A stretch of 57,212 nucleotides of DNA from an uncultured Acidobacteriota bacterium. GTDB lineage: Bacteria; Acidobacteriota; Vicinamibacteria; Vicinamibacterales; CAVVIG01. The notes below the pieces were generated by a model that saw only the letters and a program-made list of their open reading frames with translations, made no database searches and was not told the DNA's origin. Of this stretch, positions 26,596-34,664 are shown piece after piece. The stretch lies in the NCBI GenBank assembly GCA_902825985.1, contig CADEDC010000027.1, positions 7,999 through 65,210 on the forward strand. Reading direction: 5' to 3'. Made by a program: the position numbers and the translations under genes. Every line of letters starts with the position of its first letter. The first letter of the stretch is position 1.

Positions 26596-26787
26596 TCAGG
26601 ACAGCAGCGAGCTGCACGAGGTGGGAAAGCTGCACCGCACCTGCGCCGGTCCCGACCGCGACGACGTCTTGCAGGCGCCGAGCACCGCCTCCTCCGGGCG
26701 CAGCGGCACTTCCCTGATCTCGGGCTTCACGTATGGCTTCTTCCCGACTGACATGCCATCGCCGGCGTTCTGGTCGTCCACAGCCAT
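26596..26787 (-). CDS. RiPP precursor peptide (candidate)
   Basis: 63 residues from ATG at 26787, which follows AGGAGGAG closely; an in-frame TTG upstream overlapping the radical SAM stop is less likely. The leader contains PYVKPEIREVPL (18-29), with a YxxPxI element (19-24) like the YxxP motif of leaders bound by PqqD-like proteins, then RPEEAVLGACK (30-40). The probable core is about residues 41-63: Ser/Thr-rich, with Cys52 and Cys58 (Cys39 is at the leader end), and ends SFPTSCSSLLS, so the last residue is serine. It lies between the radical SAM enzyme and the kinase, overlapping neither. I recognise the leader type but not a named peptide family; the cleavage site is a guess. Confidence 0.75.
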   Translation of the reverse strand: MAVDDQNAGDGMSVGKKPYVKPEIREVPLRPEEAVLGACKTSSRSGPAQVRCSFPTSCSSLLS

Positions 26788-26834
26788 TCGCTCCTCCTGC
26801 CCCTCCGGGTCGGTGTGTCGTCCGTCGCGCGTCG

Positions 26835-28106
26835 TCAATGGGTCGAACAGCCACAGCCGCCGGCCGCCGCGGCCGTGACCACGTGCAGGTGCTGCCGTCC
26901 GTCGTGCTCGCGGATGAGCGGCTGGCGCACGCCGCCGCCGGCCTGCGCGTGCAGGCGCGCCGCTGACGCGACGAGCATGACATGCCGCGTCCCGCCGGCG
27001 CAGTACTCGCAGTCACCGTGCGGCCGCACGGTGAGTCCCAGCGCCAGGGCGCGCAGATGCGCGGTGTGACAGAGATAGTCGACCGGCGCTTCCGCGTCGC
27101 CGTTCTCCAGCTCGCCGTTGGCCGGGCACATGCCGCAGGCCGATTTCAGGGCACAGGACACGCACTTCGTCGGCCGGGTCACCCGCTTCGACCGCTGTTC
27201 ACGCAGGAAGCCGTTCCAGCCCTCGACGAACCGCCCACCGCGGACGTCCACCTTGTGGCGTTCCGACAGCACGCAGATGCTGAGGCGGCCGTACGGATCG
27301 ATGGCAAAGGCATTCACGCCGCCGCCGCACTGGTAGACGGTGTCGGTCGGAGGCGAGGCGTCGAGCGCCTGACGGACGTGATCGGCGAAGCGGACCCACT
27401 CGTCGGCGCGCCGCGCGTCCGCGAGGTCGAGCGCGACGGCCTCCTCCGGCGACAGGCGGACCTCGAGCGGGCTCTGCGAACAGTCCAGTCGCGGGTTGAT
27501 CATCGAATCGGACTTGAAGGCGACGCCAAGCTCCTCGGTGGCGAAGCGCTCCATGTCGTGCAGCTCGTGGCGATTCACCGACACGGCCACCGTCTTCAGC
27601 GCCAGCGGCAGGCCGCGCTCCCGCAGCAGGTGGATGCCGCGCATGCAGCGATCGTAGGAGCCGGGCACACCGGTCAGCCGCTCGTAGGTGTCGCGGGTGC
27701 GGCCGTAGAGCGTGATCTCGATCGCGAACGGCCGCCAGCGCACGAGATGATCGGCGATGCGCTCGTTGATCAGGGTGCCGTTGGTGAACAGCGTGATGAG
27801 GAAGCCGCGGCGCCGGGCGGCAGTGTAGATGTCGAGGAAGTCGGGGCGCGCGAAGATTTCGCCCCCGGTATAGAGCAGCCAGAGGCATCCGGCGTCGCTC
27901 AACTCGTCGAGCAGCCGGACATGTTCGTCGTACGAGAGCTCCGCCAACCGGGCGGCGGCGTCGCCCATCGGCAGGTTGTTGTAACAATGCCGGCAGGTCA
28001 GCGGGCAGCGCCGCGTCACCTCGATGGTGCCGGTCAGCGGCACCCGCAACGCGCTCTGCCGATCGTGGAGTGCCCTGCTGAACGATCCGTAATCGAGTTC
28101 GATCAC
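26835..28106 (-). CDS. Radical SAM/SPASM peptide maturase
   Basis: 423 residues. The [4Fe-4S]-SAM motif is C34-PLT-C38-RH-C41; GGE (81-83) of the SAM-binding site follows. The SPASM region has cysteines 260, 278, 315, 318, 324, 327 and 346, enough for two auxiliary clusters. After the SPASM domain comes an unusual tail of about 70 residues with CEYC (366-369), several His residues and the end GGCGCSTH. Relatives install thioether, C-C or epimerised positions in peptides; here the substrate is likely the adjacent 63-residue precursor with cysteines 52 and 58. The GTG start overlaps the PqqD gene stop (GTGA), showing translational coupling. Confidence 0.9.
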   Translation of the reverse strand: MIELDYGSFSRALHDRQSALRVPLTGTIEVTRRCPLTCRHCYNNLPMGDAAARLAELSYDEHVRLLDELSDAGCLWLLYTGGEIFARPDFLDIYTAARRRGFLITLFTNGTLINERIADHLVRWRPFAIEITLYGRTRDTYERLTGVPGSYDRCMRGIHLLRERGLPLALKTVAVSVNRHELHDMERFATEELGVAFKSDSMINPRLDCSQSPLEVRLSPEEAVALDLADARRADEWVRFADHVRQALDASPPTDTVYQCGGGVNAFAIDPYGRLSICVLSERHKVDVRGGRFVEGWNGFLREQRSKRVTRPTKCVSCALKSACGMCPANGELENGDAEAPVDYLCHTAHLRALALGLTVRPHGDCEYCAGGTRHVMLVASAARLHAQAGGGVRQPLIREHDGRQHLHVVTAAAAGGCGCSTH

Positions 28107-28414
28107 GCGGTGTCCTGGCCCGCGCTCGGCTGGATGAGCCCGCGGTCGGCGAGCTGGGCGACGAACGCTTCGGCGTCGATCAGGGCGGCAGGCATCTCGA
28201 CGTCGAACTCAACGGCCAGCGCCGCCGCCACGGCGGCGACCGTCGTCGGCGTGCGCAACAGCTCCCAGATGCGGGCGCCGACGTCGTTCAGGACGTAAAT
28301 CGACTCCAGATCGACCATGCTGCCGGTCACCGGCACGATGAGGGTATCACCTGCGACCTGGCGCGTGACGAACGACCGGGCGTCACTGGCCGCCTGAGCG
28401 AAGGTCTTCTGCAT
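28103..28414 (-). CDS. PqqD-like RiPP recognition element protein
   Basis: 103 residues, the full length of a stand-alone PqqD. The phrase LESIYVLNDVGARIWELLR (36-54) is the most conserved part of the family, followed by a helix TVAAVAAALAVEFDV and the C-terminal segment EAFVAQLADRGLIQP. PqqD-like proteins bind the precursor leader and present it to the radical SAM partner. The coupling to the radical SAM gene (4-nt overlap) supports this. A TAAAAT hexamer lies 9 nt upstream of the ATG, so the gene may also be made from a leaderless message. Confidence 0.88.
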   Translation of the reverse strand: MQKTFAQAASDARSFVTRQVAGDTLIVPVTGSMVDLESIYVLNDVGARIWELLRTPTTVAAVAAALAVEFDVEMPAALIDAEAFVAQLADRGLIQPSAGQDTA

Positions 28415-28423
28415 CCGCCGCGG

Positions 28424-28429
28424 ATTTTA
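28424..28429 (-). promoter_or_regulatory. -10 hexamer TAAAAT inside the RiPP operon
   Basis: On the minus strand TAAAAT lies between the stop of the S24/S26 peptidase gene and the PqqD ATG, 9 nt before the latter. It could start a separate leaderless transcript for the PqqD, radical SAM, precursor and kinase genes. Confidence 0.45.
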
Positions 28430-28894
28430 TCACGCGGCCCGCGCCAGCCGGTGCCGCGCGACCAGCCGCGCCGTGGTGCGATGCATGCGCGCCCGCACGC
28501 GATCGCGCAGGCGCGTCAACGACCCGTCGAGGCGCACCGTGCGCCCGCCTCGCTCGACGGCCACGACACGCGCCACGACGTCGGCGCGGTGCACCGGCGC
28601 GTCGACGCCGCACTTGCCATCGCCGCGCAGGTGCAGCCGCGACCCATCGCCGGCGCGGATCCGGCCGACGACCCTGTGCACGAGCAGCCGGCGGCCGCAG
28701 CGATAGACGACGATGTCGCCGCGTTCGACGGCCGCCCCGTCAACCGCCGCCACCACGATCGTGTCGCCGGACAGGATCGTCGGCTTCATGCTGTCGCCGT
28801 CGGCGCGAAAGCGCACCGAGACGCCCATCGACAGCATCGCGGTCAGGACCTGACGGAAGACGTCCGTGCTCGTGTCGAACGGCCTGGTGGACAT
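28430..28894 (-). CDS. Small S24/S26-family serine peptidase (Ser/His type)
   Basis: 154 residues. The nucleophile region is ADGDSMKPTI with Ser35; GDTIVV, VERGDIVVYR and RLLVHRVVG (His73) follow, then LRGDGK. A His at this position instead of Lys is the archaeal/ER/SipW type of signal peptidase. There is no hydrophobic membrane segment before Ser35, so it is probably soluble. A domain of basic residues ends the protein (MHRTTARLVARHRLARAA). Its ATG overlaps the TGA of the C25 gene by one base (TGATG). Within a RiPP operon it may cleave the precursor leader, a role normally filled by other peptidases; alternative targets are possible. Confidence 0.72.
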   Translation of the reverse strand: MSTRPFDTSTDVFRQVLTAMLSMGVSVRFRADGDSMKPTILSGDTIVVAAVDGAAVERGDIVVYRCGRRLLVHRVVGRIRAGDGSRLHLRGDGKCGVDAPVHRADVVARVVAVERGGRTVRLDGSLTRLRDRVRARMHRTTARLVARHRLARAA

Positions 28895-31800
28895 CACGGC
28901 CGTCCGACGAAGCGGGCGCCTGGCACCCAGTCGGCCGACTCGTAGGCGAACACGCCAGGCGCCACCGTCAGCGCCCGGACCGCGACGCCCGACGCCGGGT
29001 CGAGGAGGATGGCGTCGGCGCGGCCATCGCCGTTCAGATCGCCGGTCGCCATCGACCAGCCAGGCGTCCAGACGCCTTGCCTGGTCGCCCAGCCGCCGGT
29101 CGTCGTCCGGACCGCCGTCATCCATGAGCCGCTGTGGCGGTCGTAGCCGATGATGTCGTCCAACGCCTGGCCATCGAGGTCCACCGCCTGCAGCGCGAGG
29201 CCGGCCGGCCAGCGGCCGCGGCGCGTGACCCGCCAGTCGGTTCGTCCTCCGGCGCGGATCGCCCAGGCGCCGGTGCGGCGGTCGTAGAAGAGCAGTTCGG
29301 CCCCGGCCCGGGCATCGAGCCGGGCGGCGGTCACCGTCCACCCGGGTTCCCAGGTCGCGGCGGTCATCGCGAAGCGGCCGCCGCCGAGTGACGCCGCCAG
29401 GAGCCCAGCGCCGCTGGCCGCGTCGTAGCCGACGATGTCGGCGCGGCGATCGGTATCGAGATGCGCGACCTGCAGCTGCAGGGCAGACGGAAACCGCCCG
29501 GTCTGCATGATGAAGCCGCCACGTCCATCGCTCGTGGCGAGCGTCCACCGGCCGGCGATCGGCTCGTAGACGAGCGCGTCTTCGCGATTGTCGCCGTCGA
29601 AGTCCCCGACCACCACCTGCGCACGGGCGGACGCCGCCACCGGCAGCACCCCACGCGTGAAGACGAATGCGCCCGGCCCGGTGCTGATACCCTGCACCCA
29701 GTCTGCCGACCCTGGACGGGTGAAGAGCACATCCCGGCGGCCATCGCCGTTCAGGTCGGCCGTCACCGGGCGCCATCCGACATCCCAGCGCCCCTCCATG
29801 ACCCGCGCGCCGGCGAGGTGGTCGAAGCGCACGCGCCAGCCGCCGCTGCCGCCGTCGTAGGTCATCATGTCGTCGCGGCCGTCGCCGTCGAGATCGGGGA
29901 GACGCACAGGGTGGCCGCGGTCGCCGGCCCCCGCCTCGAACTCGACCTCCCCGTCCACCGGTGCAGCGTCGTCGAGCCACCCGGCCGGGTGGCCCGGCGC
30001 CGCAGGTGTGGCGGTCGTCGCCGGCCGCGGCGCACCAGCGAGGCGGGTCGCCGGGTCGCCGAAGAAGATCCACGAGCGCCTGAGGTCCGGGCTGTCCACC
30101 ACCCGTTTCGCCGCCGACACCGCCTCACCGATGGTCGCGTAGGCGCCCGTGAAGATCAGCCGGAACAGCTCTTCGTTGACGATGGCCTGGGTCGCCGACG
30201 ACGTGACCGCGGACGACGCCCAGACGGCGACCGCACCGCCATCCGCCGTCCGCTGCAGCGATTCCGCCAGGCTCTCCTCGTCCCATACCTGCGTGAACAG
30301 TCCGTTCAGGCAGTTCATCGCGACGACGAAAGGCAGCCGACCGGCATTCCGCCACGCTGCCACGGCGGTGTTGGTCAGCAGCTCTCCGTCCCGGCCCCAG
30401 ATCTGCACCGAGCCGTGACCGGCGAAGTTCACGATGAGCTGCCCGTCATCGACGCGTGACCGCAGGGCATCGCGCGCCGCCGTCGGGCCCACCGCGCCGC
30501 GGTCGATGCGGTGGGCGACGTAGTCCGCGGGCACGTGGACCGCGAGGCGGTCCGTGAACGCCTCGAAGTCGGACGTCTGGTCGACCGCGTCGGCGATCAG
30601 CAACACGCTGCGGGTCCACGGTCCGTCGTCCGCGGCGTCGTAGCCGACCACCTTGGCGACGATCGCCGATGCCTGCGCCCGGGTCCGGGCCGACAGACGC
30701 CCGATCGACAGCTCCGGACTGCCGTCGCCGTCGAAATCCACCAGCGCATCGTCGGACGCGGTTTCGAGCGCCACCGTCGACATCCCGACCTGCATCGTCG
30801 GCACGAAGTCGGCGTCTCCCTGTCCGGCGTAGTCGCGCGGATCGATCGTCGCGTCTCCGAGCAGGACGACGAATCGCGGCGGGGTTCGCCAGGTGGCGCG
30901 TGCCGAGCGCAGGAAATCGGTCAACGCCTGCGGCCGCTTCTCGCCATAGCTGAACTCGTCGTAGACGTCGGCGACGTCCACCACCGCGACCCGGTAGCCC
31001 TGCGAGGTGCGCAGCGCCGCGAGCGGCGCCGCCTCGGCGGCGAACGACGACGCGGCGATCAGCACGTAGTCATAGCCGGGGTCGGAGCGCCACCACGCCG
31101 ACGGCTGGTTCGGGATCACGAATGCCGGCTGCTTGACGGTCAGATCCGAGAAGGCAAAGAGCTGGCGGGAGCCGGCGGCCGGCACGCGCACCGTCACCGA
31201 CGACAGGCCGTTGCCCATGCCGGTGACGGTACCGAGCCACTCGACCGGTGCGTCCGCCGCCGTCACGTCGACGACCCGGACGCGTGGACTGGCGAAGCCG
31301 CTGATGGTGAGCCGGCCACGTGCCTGGACGCTCGGCCAGAGCTGGTCGGCATCGGCCTCGTAGGTGTGCCAGTAGCTGAGACGCACGGTGTCCACCAGGC
31401 TGAAATCGGCGTCGCTGCCGCGGGCGACGAGCGTCACCGTCGTCTCGCCGTCGTTCAGCAACGATGCCGGCACGGCGAAGGTCTGCGTCGAGTTCGCCTG
31501 GCCGTCGAAGGTCATCTCCCCGACGTCGGCACCGTTCACCTGCACGGCGATCCGATGGTCGGGACTGGCGTGCGGATCGCTGGTGACGCCCTGCAGGGTG
31601 ATCGCCAGCTCCGCCGACGCCGCAGTCGGGTCGCGATGTTCGGTGCCGAGTGTCAAGGCCAGCGGGTCGGCCGACACGAGAGAGCCGAACCAGTTCTCGG
31701 CGTCGCCGTTCACCAGCGCCGCGAAGTAGATGCTCCGGTCCTTGCGCCGGACAGTCGACCAGAAGCCGCCGGACCCGGCCGCGGGTGCGACACCGGCCGG

Positions 31801-34566
31801 CGCCGGCCGCACCGCCATGCGTCGCCCCGGTTGCGAGCCGGCGGCGAGCCAGTAGGTGCGGGTGTCGGTATGCGGCGTGTCGGCGCCGATGCCGAGGAAC
31901 TCGACGGCGTCGCCGGCATCGAGATGGCCGTCGGCCTCGCCGGTCACCGTCATCGCCTGTTCGACGCCGTCGACGAACAGGCGCAGCAGTCGAGGATCGA
32001 CCGCCGGCGGCAAGCCGGCGTCGAGCAATTGTGCCTGGCCGACGCGGTACCAGCCGGTCGTACGAACACCGATCTTCACTGCCGCGCCCGCGGCCAGCGC
32101 CTGCTGGGCCGCGAGGGCGGCACGGGCATCGATCGTGGCCGGCTGGGCCAGCGGACGCGCGGCCGACTCGCCACGGCGCATGAACACCCGGCGGTTGCGC
32201 ACGCGCCGGTTCAAGTCCCGGAGATCGGTCGACGGCGTGATCGTCGACGGCGCAACACTCCCGCCGGGCAGCGGCGTGACCGGTCCGTGCAGGGTCGCCG
32301 TGCCGCTGAAGTCGATGTCCTCGAGCCAGTAGGTGACGGCGTCGGAGCCGGCCGTTCCGACATCCCAGCGTGCGTACGACTGCTCGGCGTTCACCGCCGT
32401 ACCCGCGCCGGCCAGCAGGCCGGTCCCGGACACCGGCGTGTCGGTGATGCGGGTGCGAACGCCGTCCACCTCGCGGTACAGGTGGAAGCCGAGGTTGTCG
32501 ATCTCGTAGCCGGTTCGCCACTGCAGCAGTGTGCCGGCATCGTACCGGGTGGCCGTGAACGACAGCAGCCGCACCTCGGTCGGCGCGAGCGGCGCGATGG
32601 CGAGGTAGAGCATCTGCGTCGCCACCGCGTCGTTCGTCGTCCAGTTCAACGTGAAGCCGTTGGCCTCGATGCTGGCCACGTGTGCTTCGGCGTCGATGGT
32701 CGACGTCGCGTTGTTGACCTTCATGAAGACCTTGCTGATCTTGTCGATGCCCTGGGCGGCGCTGACCGCGACGTTGTCGGCGTCGGCGTAGGCCGAGCTG
32801 CCGGCAATCGGCACGCTGCCGCCGGTCACCGAGCCGTCCGACACGCCGAGACCGAACCGGTTGTGCGCCACCGGCGTCGCCCGTGCGATGTCCTGGAAGC
32901 TGTGCAGCAGGATCGCCTGCGGCTGGAATCCGAGGCCGGTGACCGACTGGTTCGCCGGCGCCGCCGCGGTCGTCTTGGCGAAGCTGCCGGCGCGCAGGTT
33001 GACGCCGCTCAGTCCCAGCGTGAACACCTGTCCGGCCAGCGCGCTGGCGGTCGAGTAGTTCAGATTGAAGCCGTCCGGCGACCATGACGTGAACGCCGCG
33101 TTCTTCGCGACGCTCGTGGCGTTGTTGATGGCATAGATCGTCGCGTTGGTCTGCTGGCCGCGCTGCGTGTCGGTGGGACTTGCCGGGTTCGAGAAGGTGG
33201 AGGTCGCCCACTGGCTGCCGGCCGAATCGACGACGCCCATGCCGAAGCCACCGGCCCCGGTCATCGACGGCGGCGCGCCGGTGAGACCGCTGTTCGCGTG
33301 GATGTGGATGACGGCGCTCGGCTGGAAGCCGAATCCGGCCACGAGCTGCGGCCCGGGGGATGTCCGCATCTGCCAGTTCACGACGCGTGCCTGAACGCCG
33401 GTGCCGCCAATCGCCAGGTAGTGAATGACGTACGGGCCGGCATCATTGGTCGTCCAGTTCAGGACGAAGTCACTGGCGTTCCATGACTGCAGGCTGGCCT
33501 CGGCGAGAACCGTCTGGTCCCACTTGGCGATCGTCAGCGCCTGCGCGGCGACGCGGCGGGCGGCGTCCGGGACGACGACGCCCGTGCGGACCGCCGTCGC
33601 GACCGAGCCGCTGTTCGTGCCGTCGGTCATGCCGATGCCGAAATAGTTCGGCAGCGCCGGCCGCAACGCGATCGTCTGGCCGTTGCCGCGATCGCGATTG
33701 TTGCTCGCCGTGGCGGTCTTGGTGCCGGTTGCGCCGGCGGTTGCCTGCTGGACGTAGTCCGCCTGCAGCGACTGCCCGGCAGCGCCGAGGCCACCGCTGG
33801 CGACGTCGATCGCCTCGGTCATGCCGGCCGGCGGGGTCCACGTCGCCGCGCTGGCCATGGTGTGAAAGGTGACGACCATTTCGTTGGCCGCGGTGGTCGT
33901 CACCGAGGGCGCCGGCTGGCTCGTGCTGTTGTTGTTCGTCTGCCCGAGCTCGACGTCGATCGGATCCTGGACATCGGCGCCAGAGAAGGCGGCGATGCCG
34001 CCGGCGGCGCCGGCCGAGGCACTGAAAGTCCAGGTATAGGTCGCCGGTTCGCTCGCGGTCGCGATACGTTGGAACACCGCGAGGGCGTTCCGGGTGGTGT
34101 TGGTCTGATTGGTCTGCCGCACCAGCGTCCAGCCGGCTGGGGCGGTGATGGTCGGACTGTCGGCGCTGACGCCGATGCCGGCGAGCATGACGTCGTCGAC
34201 CACCGTGGCGGCCGGTCGGGCGATGGTCAGGCTGAGCACACCCGACGCGGCGCCGGCCGACGTCGCGGCCCGGAACCCGACGCCGCCGGCGGTGCTGAAG
34301 GTTTCGTTCGTACGCCCTTCCGTCCACAGAATCAGGGCGGACGGTGTCTGGCCGAGGTTGTGTGGAATGGTCTGGGTCGCGGGGGCGGCGCCGGCAGTCT
34401 TGACGAAGCTGCCGACCCGGGCCGCGGACTGAGCCGACGCCGGGGTCGTTGCAGCGGCGAGCAACAGCGCGGCGACGGTGACACCGCGGCGGAGCGGTTG
34501 CGGTGCACGCAAGCGGATTGCGTACGCAGTCAGACTCTCAGCACAGAGACGGCTCCGCCATGTCAT
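28894..34566 (-). CDS. Large secreted C25 (gingipain-like) cysteine peptidase with repeats and FG-GAP propeller
   Basis: 1,890 residues from ATG at 34566; the frame is open upstream, but this start gives a signal peptide with a basic stretch and cut after ASA45. Residues about 46-660 hold three repeats of roughly 150 residues (AGSFAKTTAAAPANQ, FGLGVSDGS, FTLNWTTNDA); about 663-770 is a FLLQWRT-type domain (TLLQWRTGYEIDNLGFHLYR). The C25 peptidase follows: FVVLLGDATIDPRDYAG, then His1384 in NFAGHGS and Cys1419 in AMNCLNG, spaced as in gingipains. Residues about 1545-1890 carry seven DxDGDGRxD-like FG-GAP repeats, fitting a seven-bladed propeller. Family peptidases cut after Arg or Lys; the role here is unknown. 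Its ORF is coupled to the S24/S26 gene. Confidence 0.85.
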   Translation of the reverse strand: MTWRSRLCAESLTAYAIRLRAPQPLRRGVTVAALLLAAATTPASAQSAARVGSFVKTAGAAPATQTIPHNLGQTPSALILWTEGRTNETFSTAGGVGFRAATSAGAASGVLSLTIARPAATVVDDVMLAGIGVSADSPTITAPAGWTLVRQTNQTNTTRNALAVFQRIATASEPATYTWTFSASAGAAGGIAAFSGADVQDPIDVELGQTNNNSTSQPAPSVTTTAANEMVVTFHTMASAATWTPPAGMTEAIDVASGGLGAAGQSLQADYVQQATAGATGTKTATASNNRDRGNGQTIALRPALPNYFGIGMTDGTNSGSVATAVRTGVVVPDAARRVAAQALTIAKWDQTVLAEASLQSWNASDFVLNWTTNDAGPYVIHYLAIGGTGVQARVVNWQMRTSPGPQLVAGFGFQPSAVIHIHANSGLTGAPPSMTGAGGFGMGVVDSAGSQWATSTFSNPASPTDTQRGQQTNATIYAINNATSVAKNAAFTSWSPDGFNLNYSTASALAGQVFTLGLSGVNLRAGSFAKTTAAAPANQSVTGLGFQPQAILLHSFQDIARATPVAHNRFGLGVSDGSVTGGSVPIAGSSAYADADNVAVSAAQGIDKISKVFMKVNNATSTIDAEAHVASIEANGFTLNWTTNDAVATQMLYLAIAPLAPTEVRLLSFTATRYDAGTLLQWRTGYEIDNLGFHLYREVDGVRTRITDTPVSGTGLLAGAGTAVNAEQSYARWDVGTAGSDAVTYWLEDIDFSGTATLHGPVTPLPGGSVAPSTITPSTDLRDLNRRVRNRRVFMRRGESAARPLAQPATIDARAALAAQQALAAGAAVKIGVRTTGWYRVGQAQLLDAGLPPAVDPRLLRLFVDGVEQAMTVTGEADGHLDAGDAVEFLGIGADTPHTDTRTYWLAAGSQPGRRMAVRPAPAGVAPAAGSGGFWSTVRRKDRSIYFAALVNGDAENWFGSLVSADPLALTLGTEHRDPTAASAELAITLQGVTSDPHASPDHRIAVQVNGADVGEMTFDGQANSTQTFAVPASLLNDGETTVTLVARGSDADFSLVDTVRLSYWHTYEADADQLWPSVQARGRLTISGFASPRVRVVDVTAADAPVEWLGTVTGMGNGLSSVTVRVPAAGSRQLFAFSDLTVKQPAFVIPNQPSAWWRSDPGYDYVLIAASSFAAEAAPLAALRTSQGYRVAVVDVADVYDEFSYGEKRPQALTDFLRSARATWRTPPRFVVLLGDATIDPRDYAGQGDADFVPTMQVGMSTVALETASDDALVDFDGDGSPELSIGRLSARTRAQASAIVAKVVGYDAADDGPWTRSVLLIADAVDQTSDFEAFTDRLAVHVPADYVAHRIDRGAVGPTAARDALRSRVDDGQLIVNFAGHGSVQIWGRDGELLTNTAVAAWRNAGRLPFVVAMNCLNGLFTQVWDEESLAESLQRTADGGAVAVWASSAVTSSATQAIVNEELFRLIFTGAYATIGEAVSAAKRVVDSPDLRRSWIFFGDPATRLAGAPRPATTATPAAPGHPAGWLDDAAPVDGEVEFEAGAGDRGHPVRLPDLDGDGRDDMMTYDGGSGGWRVRFDHLAGARVMEGRWDVGWRPVTADLNGDGRRDVLFTRPGSADWVQGISTGPGAFVFTRGVLPVAASARAQVVVGDFDGDNREDALVYEPIAGRWTLATSDGRGGFIMQTGRFPSALQLQVAHLDTDRRADIVGYDAASGAGLLAASLGGGRFAMTAATWEPGWTVTAARLDARAGAELLFYDRRTGAWAIRAGGRTDWRVTRRGRWPAGLALQAVDLDGQALDDIIGYDRHSGSWMTAVRTTTGGWATRQGVWTPGWSMATGDLNGDGRADAILLDPASGVAVRALTVAPGVFAYESADWVPGARFVGRP

Positions 34567-34664
34567 ATGAACAGTATCGGACGCAAAGAGACTCCAGCGA
34601 CATTGCCAGAAGTGCACCTGGCGCCACGTCGTGCCCTGCCGTGAAGTCGTGATCGCTGGAAGCG

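Noticed and set aside
30511..33087. 858-codon plus-strand frame opposite the C25 peptidase gene
   Set aside because: Low-complexity Arg/Val/Gly shadow of a real coding strand with clear repeats and a catalytic dyad.
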